DNA of 64,000 nucleotides. Source: Bacteroidaceae bacterium (GTDB lineage Bacteria; Bacteroidota; Bacteroidia; Bacteroidales; Bacteroidaceae). The notes beneath the pieces are model-generated. The model was not told where the DNA came from. It saw only the letters and a list, made by a program, of their open reading frames with translations, and did no database searches. This document shows positions 31,608 to 38,859 of this stretch, piece after piece (the stretch's first letter is position 1; every line of letters starts with the position of its first letter). Location: NCBI GenBank assembly GCA_024683455.1, contig JAIKYE010000090.1:1-64000 (forward strand), read 5' to 3'. Both the position numbers and the translations under genes were made by a program.

Positions 31608-32519
31608 TTACTTCTTTATTTTCTGCCATTCGTTGTCTTGCGACGCATCAATGGCAAAGAGAATCTCGTAGGCCTTGTTTTTTTCTTCGGTTGTTCCTTT
31701 TCCCGAATAGATGTTTACCAGTTCGTTCCTTTTGTATTCGGTGAATAGTTGGGCAACCTTATTCATGTTCTTGGCTTTGTGGGCCTCAAGTAGCAAATCC
31801 AGCGCTTCTGTGATGGCTGCCCTGGCAGAATCTGTGTTCTCTGCCATCTGGTCCAACCCTTTTCTGTGGTAGATGTATTCAAACTCACGCATGCATTCCA
31901 TAGAGCCGTCAAGGTAATCGTTGAGCAGACCGAATCGGTTGCCTGCGTCGCTGAAGGCCTTCCAGCCGGGAAAATCGAGATTCTGACCAACCGATACAAT
32001 ATTTTCAGCTGTCTGGAAGCATGATGTTCCTCCCTTAGGCGACATGGTGTCGAGATCCATGCCTATAATCATATAGGCGTAGTAGGCAAGTAGCGCTACC
32101 AAGTTGTTGTCCACTTGATTCTCCTGATATTCCAGTTGATCAAACTCAGAGAATCTGAATACGAATTCCCTGTCGTTCACCGAGTAGCATACGGTATTGT
32201 AGTTGCTATTGAATACAGGTCGGTTGCTGGACATCAGCAGGGTACACTTGAACGTGTTATCTTCTGGCTTGTATTCGTTGACTGTGATATTGAAGTTGCA
32301 CTGAATCTTCTCGTTCTCGCGGAAGGCTATCTCTGTCCACTTGTGGTTGTTCAGAAACTCCTCAATGGTAGTCTGAAGCTTAGGGAAAACATCCGTCTTG
32401 GTGGTTTCTATCTGGGTATAGTTGATGTTTACCCTGGCATTCAACTCCTGTGCATTTAGCCGTACGTTAACGTTAACGAATACGAGGACTGCGATTAAAC
32501 GAGTGAAGAAATTCTTCAT
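31608..32519 (-). CDS. porD: DUF4835 family protein (PorD-like, type IX secretion-associated)
   Basis: Signal peptide, QELNARVNINYTQIETTKTDVFPKLQTTIEEFLNNHKWTE; gene position between coaBC and recN as in Bacteroidetes. Confidence 0.75.
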   Translation of the reverse strand: MKNFFTRLIAVLVFVNVNVRLNAQELNARVNINYTQIETTKTDVFPKLQTTIEEFLNNHKWTEIAFRENEKIQCNFNITVNEYKPEDNTFKCTLLMSSNRPVFNSNYNTVCYSVNDREFVFRFSEFDQLEYQENQVDNNLVALLAYYAYMIIGMDLDTMSPKGGTSCFQTAENIVSVGQNLDFPGWKAFSDAGNRFGLLNDYLDGSMECMREFEYIYHRKGLDQMAENTDSARAAITEALDLLLEAHKAKNMNKVAQLFTEYKRNELVNIYSGKGTTEEKNKAYEILFAIDASQDNEWQKIKK

Positions 32520-33712
32520 TTTATGATTGATACCAGTTTATTTACAATATCTTTGGCTACCTCTTTCTTGGATTTCAGCGGGAATGGAGTCTCGCAGTCT
32601 TTGTCGATGAGTGTAACCTTGTTGGTGTTATGTTGGAACCCCGCGCCGTCGTCTCGCAGGCTATTGAGGACGATGAAGTCCAGATTCTTCTTCTGCAGTT
32701 TCTCCTTGGCGTGGTTCTCCTCGTCGTTTGTTTCCAGCGCAAAGCCCACCATTACCTGATTCTGCTTCTTCATCTTACCTAAAGCCTGAGCGATGTCCTT
32801 TGTGGGGGTCAGTTCCAGGATTAGCTTGTTGCCTTCGCGCTTTATCTTGTTGTCCGCAACGGTAGCAGGAGTGAAGTCGGCTACGGCTGCGCATAGGATA
32901 GCGGCATCTGTATGAGGAAAGAGCTCTGTGGCTGCCTGATACATTTGTTCTGCGCTCTCCACATCAGTCCTTTTAATGTTGGGATGGTTGGGCTCGATGC
33001 TTACGGGGCCGCAAACCAACTCCACCTGAGCACCACGTTCGGCGCATTCTTCGGCCAGAGCGATGCCCATCTTTCCGCTACTGTAGTTGCCTATAAAGCG
33101 CACTGGATCTAGCTTCTCATATGTGGGGCCGGCAGTGATTAGCACCTTCTTGCCTTGCAGGTCGGCCTTCTGTGTAAAGAAGTGATCCAGAACCTCAATT
33201 ATCTTTTCCGGTTCCTCCATACGCCCCTTGCCTTCCAGTTTGCTTGCAAGAAAGCCTGTGCCGGGTTCTATAATATGATTCCCGTACGAACGCAGGGTCT
33301 CTAAGTTCTTCTGGGTGCTGGGATGAGCATACATGTCAAGGTCCATGGCTGGGGCAACGAATACTGGTGCCTTCATGCTTAGGTAGGTGGTTATGAGCAT
33401 ATTGTCAGCCACACCGTTTGCCATCTTGCCAATGGTGCTGGCGCTGGCGGGGGCGATAACCATGGCATCTGCCCATAGTCCTAACTGCACATGTGAGTGC
33501 CAGGAACCGTCTCTGCGGTCGAAGAACTCACTTACTACAGGCTTGCCGGTAAGGGTGCTCAGGGTGAGAGGCGTAATGAACTCTTTCCCTGAAGGGGTTA
33601 TGACAACTTGCACCTCGGCTCCTTGCTTTATCAAGCCTCGAATCAGGTAGCATGCCTTGTAGGCAGCAATGCTGCCTGTAATGCCCAGCACTATTTTCTT
33701 ACCCTGCAGCAT
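32516..33712 (-). CDS. coaBC: bifunctional phosphopantothenoylcysteine decarboxylase/phosphopantothenate-cysteine ligase
   Basis: GITGSIAAYKACYLIRGL, PAMDLDMY, ITAGPTYEKLDPVRFIGNYSSGKMG. Confidence 0.96.
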   Translation of the reverse strand: MLQGKKIVLGITGSIAAYKACYLIRGLIKQGAEVQVVITPSGKEFITPLTLSTLTGKPVVSEFFDRRDGSWHSHVQLGLWADAMVIAPASASTIGKMANGVADNMLITTYLSMKAPVFVAPAMDLDMYAHPSTQKNLETLRSYGNHIIEPGTGFLASKLEGKGRMEEPEKIIEVLDHFFTQKADLQGKKVLITAGPTYEKLDPVRFIGNYSSGKMGIALAEECAERGAQVELVCGPVSIEPNHPNIKRTDVESAEQMYQAATELFPHTDAAILCAAVADFTPATVADNKIKREGNKLILELTPTKDIAQALGKMKKQNQVMVGFALETNDEENHAKEKLQKKNLDFIVLNSLRDDGAGFQHNTNKVTLIDKDCETPFPLKSKKEVAKDIVNKLVSIIK

Positions 33713-34469
33713 ATTTGAAACGGAGTTTTGTCAGCACTTGCTTAGTGTTCATTGTGAAGTCGCTCTGCATGATCCAACCGTAATAGCCGGGGTCTTTCTG
33801 GAGCACTTCTTTCACGGGCTTTCCCTTGTATTTGCCAAAGTTTACCAGCTCTACGCCTTTATCGTCATAAACGAAACGCCCAGCAAAGTCTATGTTGTTG
33901 CCCATCTTAGAGTAGTCCGAGAGGAACTGTATGTCATTCTGCAGGTCTTCTGGGTATTTGTCTAGTTGAGCTTGCAGTACCTCGTAGGTGGCTTGTGTAT
34001 CGGCCAGTGCACTATGGGCATTCTCCAAGTCCTTGTTGCAATAGTACTTGTAGGCGGCAATCAGCGTACGGCGTTCCAGTTTGTGGTAGATATTTTGCAC
34101 GTCCACCAGTTTGCGTTTGCTTAAATCAACCTCTACACCGGCACGCATGAACTCTTCTACCAATAGGGGTACGTCGAACTTGTTGCTATTGTAGCCGGCC
34201 AGATCACATCCCTCAAAAGTCTGCCAGAGTGTCTTGGCTACCTGTTTGAAGGTAGGGCAGTCCTTTACGTCCTCGTCATATATTCCGTGAACCTTGCTGG
34301 CTTCCTCGGGGATGTGTACCTCGGGGTTGATGCGCATGCTCTTGGCTTCTTCATTGCCGTTGGGTTCAACGCGGATATAACAGAGCTCCACAATGCGGTC
34401 TTTGGCAATGTCCAGACCTGTGGTCTCCAAGTCGAAGAATATGATGGGGTTCTTCAGTTTGAGCTTCAT
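33699..34469 (-). CDS. DnaQ-like 3'-5' exonuclease
   Basis: IFFDLETTGLDIAKDRIVELCY, GYNSNKFDVPLL, AHSALADTQATYEVL; C-terminal FGKYKGKPVKEVLQKDPGYYGWI. Confidence 0.92.
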   Translation of the reverse strand: MKLKLKNPIIFFDLETTGLDIAKDRIVELCYIRVEPNGNEEAKSMRINPEVHIPEEASKVHGIYDEDVKDCPTFKQVAKTLWQTFEGCDLAGYNSNKFDVPLLVEEFMRAGVEVDLSKRKLVDVQNIYHKLERRTLIAAYKYYCNKDLENAHSALADTQATYEVLQAQLDKYPEDLQNDIQFLSDYSKMGNNIDFAGRFVYDDKGVELVNFGKYKGKPVKEVLQKDPGYYGWIMQSDFTMNTKQVLTKLRFKYAAG

Positions 34470-34484
34470 GCCTAACGCAACGTT

Positions 34485-35609
34485 TTATTCCTCTACACGC
34501 ATGGGCATTAACAGCATCAGCACCTCGTCGTCAGTGTTGTCGTCAGCAGGACGAATGATACCTGGGCGGCTGGGGTCTGCTACTTCCAATGTGATGGTGT
34601 CGCTCTCAATGATGTTGGCAATCTCCAAAAGGAACTGGCAACTGAAACCAATGCTGATGGGGCTTGCTGCATATTCGCAGGTAAGGAATTCTTCTGCGCT
34701 GGTGGCGTACTCGTTGTCCTGACCGGTTAGCTTCATGCTGTTGTTGTTCAACTCAACCTTTACTAAGCCGCTGCTCTGGTTGCAGAATACGGCTACGCGC
34801 TTCAGGGCGCTGGCAAGGGCTACGCGGTCAACGGTAGCCTTGAATGGGTTGCTCTGTGGAATTACAGCATTATAGTTGGGGTAGCGGCCCTCAATTAGGC
34901 GGAAGTGCATGGTCATGTCTTCAGACTTGATAGTAGCCTTGTCCGTATCAAAAAGGATTTCTATCTGCTCCTCATCCTTGTTCAAGACGTTCTTTAAGAT
35001 GGCACAAACCTTCTTGGGAAGGATGAATCCTGCTGTCAGTCCTGTCTTTATGCTGTGTACGGTGTTGCGTACCAACTTGCGGCCGTCTGTACCGGCAAAG
35101 ATAAGATAATCTGGAGCGATATCTACGTAGATACCGTTCATGACCAGTCGGATTTCATCGTTTGCGGTGGCAAACAGGCATCGGTTGATACCGTTCAGCA
35201 GAACTTCTGCAGGCAAGGTCAGACGGGTAGCGTTATCGCTTACTTTCTTGTAGAGAGGGTAGGGAGCAGCATCCTGGGCCATTACGCTGAAGCTTCCGCT
35301 GCTGTGCACACCTTCTACCTTCATAGTTTCTTCGTTAAAGGTGATGGCCAGAGGCTGCTCAGCCAGTTCCTTGATAGAATCTATAATAGTCTTGGCAGGG
35401 ATGCAGAAACGCGCATCGCCACTCTGCTCTATAACGGGAGCTGATGTAATATAATACTTTTCGCTATCGGAAGCTGTGATAGTGATATTACCGTCCTTTA
35501 CGTCAAACAATATGCAGTCAAGGATAGGCATGGAGTTCTTGGACCCCATAACTTTGCTGGCCGCGGTCAGACGGCTGTAAAGTGCTGAACTAGAAACTTT
35601 GAATTCCAT
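34485..35609 (-). CDS. dnaN: DNA polymerase III subunit beta (sliding clamp)
   Basis: Three-domain clamp architecture, FLLEIANIIESDTITLE..., C-terminal LMLLMPMRV; start at MEFKVSSSALYSRL. Confidence 0.95.
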   Translation of the reverse strand: MEFKVSSSALYSRLTAASKVMGSKNSMPILDCILFDVKDGNITITASDSEKYYITSAPVIEQSGDARFCIPAKTIIDSIKELAEQPLAITFNEETMKVEGVHSSGSFSVMAQDAAPYPLYKKVSDNATRLTLPAEVLLNGINRCLFATANDEIRLVMNGIYVDIAPDYLIFAGTDGRKLVRNTVHSIKTGLTAGFILPKKVCAILKNVLNKDEEQIEILFDTDKATIKSEDMTMHFRLIEGRYPNYNAVIPQSNPFKATVDRVALASALKRVAVFCNQSSGLVKVELNNNSMKLTGQDNEYATSAEEFLTCEYAASPISIGFSCQFLLEIANIIESDTITLEVADPSRPGIIRPADDNTDDEVLMLLMPMRVEE

Positions 35610-35747
35610 ATTATTATGTGTATTGTATATTTTTGTACAAAGATACTGAATTTTTCCTGTACACCAAAAAAACACACTGAAAAAAACGTGTAGTAAGATA
35701 TTTTTTCATACCTTTGTGGCACGATTTAAAAAAATATATAGAAACAT

Positions 35748-36176
35748 ATGGAAATAACAGGCAAAATTATTGCAGTACTCGAGCCTAGAAGGGGTACTTC
35801 AAGCAGAACAGGAAGTGAATGGGTTTGTGGCCAGTATGTATTGGAGACAATGGACCAGTATCCCCGTAAACTATTCTTCGAGGTTTTCGGTGCTGATCGT
35901 ATACAGCAGTTCAATATTCAGTTGGGTGAGGTAATGACCGTCTCTTTCGATATTGATGCACGCGAATACCAGGGCCGCTGGTTCAATGGCGTTCGTGCTT
36001 TCCGCGTTGACCGTAACGTTCAGGCTGCTCCCATTGCTGCTGCTCCCGTAGCACCTGATACCACACCTTTCGGCGGTGCACCCGTACCTACTCAGGCACC
36101 CGCTGCTCCCGCTACTGAGACTCCTGCTGCAGCTCCCTTTGCTCCTCAGGCAGAGGGCGAGGACTTGCCTTTCTAA
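35748..36176 (+). CDS. DUF3127 protein: OB-fold-like N-terminus, Pro/Ala linker, SSB-like acidic C-terminal tip
   Basis: MEITGKIIAVLEPRRGTSSRTGSEWVCGQYVLET...YPRKLFFEVFG; low-complexity A/P-rich linker; ends EGEDLPF. Confidence 0.85.
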   Translation: MEITGKIIAVLEPRRGTSSRTGSEWVCGQYVLETMDQYPRKLFFEVFGADRIQQFNIQLGEVMTVSFDIDAREYQGRWFNGVRAFRVDRNVQAAPIAAAPVAPDTTPFGGAPVPTQAPAAPATETPAAAPFAPQAEGEDLPF

Positions 36177-36225
36177 ATGAAAATATTAGGCTATGAGGCG
36201 TTAGCCTTTAGCCAGATGCATATTG

Positions 36226-36260
36226 GGGCGCTTTCCATTGGTTTGGAAGGCGCCTTTTTT
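36226..36260 (+). terminator. intrinsic terminator downstream of the DUF3127 gene
   Basis: GGCGCTTTCCA-TTGGTT-TGGAAGGCGCC followed by TTTTTT. Confidence 0.9.
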
Positions 36261-36277
36261 AGGGATAAGGGTATAGT

Positions 36278-36306
36278 GTGTCATGACACGTGACACTCGT
36301 GACACG
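36278..36306. repeat. cluster of TGACAC half-sites (palindrome GTGTCATGACAC plus CGTGACAC direct repeats)
   Basis: GTGTCATGACACGTGACACTCGTGACACG. Confidence 0.75.
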
Positions 36307-36382
36307 CCAGAGTAAAGTGTAGAGGTTAGGGTTTAGGGATGAAATTTCTTGTCAATTGTTCGTGAACTGCAATGTGAGTGCC

Positions 36383-36391
36383 GTACCTTTG
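36383..36391 (+). promoter_or_regulatory. candidate Bacteroidetes -7 promoter box (TACCTTTG) without an obvious downstream long ORF
   Basis: gccgTACCTTTGcag, matches TAnnTTTG. Confidence 0.5.
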
Positions 36392-36534
36392 CAGTGCCAA
36401 ACAGAGAGGGGAGAATAAACAACTCGTTAGGCAAAAAGAACTCTCTAGTTGGATAGTAAGAAACTATAGCTTTTGACTTGTAGTCGACGGTCTTTGATTT
36501 AGTGATACAAATGAAAAAAATGTTTACAGATTTG

Positions 36535-36687
36535 TCAACCTGCACTTTTCCTCGAGTTACAACCTTTTCCCATGTAGATTTTCCAGCGCCTATCTACAGA
36601 ATCATGCTGCCATTGTGATTTCAACAGCGAATAGGTGATAAGGCCCCCTAAAATAAGTACAACGGAGATTAATAAAAAGTATATCAT
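36535..36687 (-). CDS. candidate 50-aa single-TM small protein (MIYFLLISVVLILGGLITYSLLKSQWQHDSVDRRWKIYMGKGCNSRKSAG)
   Basis: Intact short ORF below the 60-aa ORF-track threshold; N-terminal hydrophobic segment followed by charged tail; upstream TACTTTTG promoter box on the same strand. Confidence 0.5.
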   Translation of the reverse strand: MIYFLLISVVLILGGLITYSLLKSQWQHDSVDRRWKIYMGKGCNSRKSAG

Positions 36688-36737
36688 ATTGGATGTGGCA
36701 GTTTAGTTTTACGTTGTTGTTTAGTTTTATGTACCAC

Positions 36738-36745
36738 AAAAGTAC
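36738..36745 (-). promoter_or_regulatory. candidate -7 promoter box (TACTTTTG) for the 50-aa small ORF
   Basis: +strand CAAAAGTA = minus-strand TACTTTTG, matches TAnnTTTG. Confidence 0.5.
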
Positions 36746-36999
36746 ATTTTTTTTCTGGAACTTCCATTATTTTACCCTAAAAAAGTTGCTTTAAACCTTG
36801 TTTTTCAAATTCCAGTTTACAGTCTTAGCTTCATTGGTGTTCACCTATCTTGTCTGGATATAAAGATAATATAAGTCAAGGAATCTGTATTTTTTCTGTT
36901 ATTTTTTTCTTTTTCTTTAGGTTTTTAAAATAATTTCGTATTTTTGCGGCGGATTTTCACAACACACTGTTAATTAACACATTATTCTGTTTTTTCAAT

Positions 37000-37392
37000 A
37001 TGGCAAAATTTATTATTCGCGATGCAGAGGGGCACGTAGAGAAAATAGTAGATAAAAAGATGCATGCTGAACGTAGGAAACAGGACAACACTGGATGTGG
37101 CTGTATGGCTCTGCTTGTTATCGTGATAGGAGTGATTGTTTATTTCTCGCTACTTAAGGAAAAGGATTGTCATGTGGAGAATGAAACAGAGGTGGGTAGC
37201 GATAATCCACAGTTTGAGAAGATAGAGAAGGAGGTGGTTTTTCATCCTAAGAAAGAGATTCGTGAACCAGATACTCTTGCCTCTAAAACGGAGGAAATAC
37301 CGCAGGTTGTTGAAGATGTGGTTCGCGAGGTGGTAGAAGGGAGCGCGGCAACGGAACCAGATTATGATGAAGTTGAGACGAATCTAGAATAA
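37000..37392 (+). CDS. small membrane protein with single TM and acidic C-terminal half, unknown function
   Basis: Intact ORF with upstream TATTTTTG promoter box; TM MALLVIVIGVIVYFSLL; downstream terminator. Confidence 0.65.
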   Translation: MAKFIIRDAEGHVEKIVDKKMHAERRKQDNTGCGCMALLVIVIGVIVYFSLLKEKDCHVENETEVGSDNPQFEKIEKEVVFHPKKEIREPDTLASKTEEIPQVVEDVVREVVEGSAATEPDYDEVETNLE

Positions 37393-37398
37393 ATACGT

Positions 37399-37427
37399 GA
37401 AAGAGAGACCGTAACAGTCTCTCTTTC
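37399..37427. terminator. hairpin terminator between convergent genes
   Basis: GAAAGAGAGAC-CGTAACA-GTCTCTCTTTC. Confidence 0.8.
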
Positions 37428-37455
37428 TTATTTCTCTTGGTTTCTGTAATTCTTC

Positions 37456-38838
37456 TTATTCAGCTCCGCCGCCCAGTGCCTGATAAAGGTCTATGGTAGC
37501 ATTGATAGCATCCATGCGGTTCTTAATCTGAGTCATCTGGGCAGAGAGTAGGGAATTCTGAGCTGTGATTACGTTCAGATAGTTGGTGTTGCTTAAAGCA
37601 TAAAGCTTCTGCGTTGCATCCAAAGCCTTATCCAAGGCAATCACTTGCTTGCCTATAAGTTCCTTTTGGTCTTCAGCACCTTTCAGCTCAACCATAGCGG
37701 TGTTCACTTCGTTGCCAGCAGCTATGATTGCCTGCTTGAAGTTGTTGGTGGCAACTTCCATCTCAGCTTTGGAAATCTTGTATTGGGCACGGATTCTGCC
37801 GTTGGAGAAGATAGGCTGTGAAAGACTTGCTACAGCATTACCTATCATAAGACCTGGGTTGATGGCACCGGCACCAAGACTATTGGTGAACTGACCTGTA
37901 GCACTGATATTAAGTGAGGGGTAGAACTCGCTTGCTGCAATGTTCTTCTCATAGAAAGCGCTCGCTAACTCCAGTTCGGCTGCCTTAACATCAGGACGAC
38001 GAGCCAAGATACTGATAGGTGCACCCGTGGTCAGTATAGCTGGTGACTTGAAGGTACTGAGGGCACCCCGTCCAACATGTCCTGCAGTCTCACCTAGAAT
38101 GGTCCCCAGGGAGTTCTCCACAACCTTGATGTTATCCTCAAGGGCTACAACGCTGGTACAGATGCTGTAGTATGTTGCCTCTATGCTTGCTACGGCTGCC
38201 ATGTTTGCCTGACCTGCATCCATCAACTTCTTTTCCATCTCCAGATATTTTCCCCAGTTGTCACGTGTGGTTTCTGTCAGGGCTAACTGTTCATCTAAGG
38301 ATGACAGGGTGTAGTAGATAGAGGCAATGTTAGCTACCAAGGCTGCCTGAACGGCCTGCTTGGCATTCTTCAGTTGCTCTACATTCACCTGAGCCTTCTT
38401 CTTGGCATTTCGCAGGCTTCCTATGCTACCAATTTGCCAACTCATAGTTGCTGGCAGCTTGTAGGTGTTGCTGGCAGCATAATCATTACGATTATAGGGG
38501 TCCCATGTCTTGCTGACCGTTCCGCTGGGATTGAAATAGATGCTGGGGAAGTAGGCCAGTTTGGCACACTTAAGCGCATACTGAACCTCCTGAATCTTAA
38601 GGTTGGCATTCTTCATATCCGTGTTGTTTGCCAGTCCCTTCTCTATTAGGGTCTGCAGTTGCGGGTCGGTAAATATCTCGCGCCACTGTATATCGCCCAA
38701 ACCTTTTTCTTCGCCGCTTTGGGCATCACCATAGATGCCATCTGTATTTATATCGGCAGGACGCTCATAGTTCTTGAATAGCGAACAGCTGCTCAGCAAG
38801 AAGGCGGCAATTGCAATGGGAAATATTCTATTCTTCAT
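37456..38838 (-). CDS. RND efflux outer membrane lipoprotein (NodT/OprM family)
   Basis: Lipobox LLSSCS; GDIQWREIFTDPQLQTLIEKGLANNTDMKNA; LARRPDVKAAELELASA. Confidence 0.93.
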   Translation of the reverse strand: MKNRIFPIAIAAFLLSSCSLFKNYERPADINTDGIYGDAQSGEEKGLGDIQWREIFTDPQLQTLIEKGLANNTDMKNANLKIQEVQYALKCAKLAYFPSIYFNPSGTVSKTWDPYNRNDYAASNTYKLPATMSWQIGSIGSLRNAKKKAQVNVEQLKNAKQAVQAALVANIASIYYTLSSLDEQLALTETTRDNWGKYLEMEKKLMDAGQANMAAVASIEATYYSICTSVVALEDNIKVVENSLGTILGETAGHVGRGALSTFKSPAILTTGAPISILARRPDVKAAELELASAFYEKNIAASEFYPSLNISATGQFTNSLGAGAINPGLMIGNAVASLSQPIFSNGRIRAQYKISKAEMEVATNNFKQAIIAAGNEVNTAMVELKGAEDQKELIGKQVIALDKALDATQKLYALSNTNYLNVITAQNSLLSAQMTQIKNRMDAINATIDLYQALGGGAE

Positions 38839-38859
38839 AATCTTTCACTTTTCACTTTT

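Noticed and set aside
36333-36545. 70-aa minus-strand ORF in the 36.2-37.0 kb gap
   Set aside because: No protein-like features, overlaps a plus-strand promoter/leader-like sequence; less convincing than the adjacent 50-aa ORF
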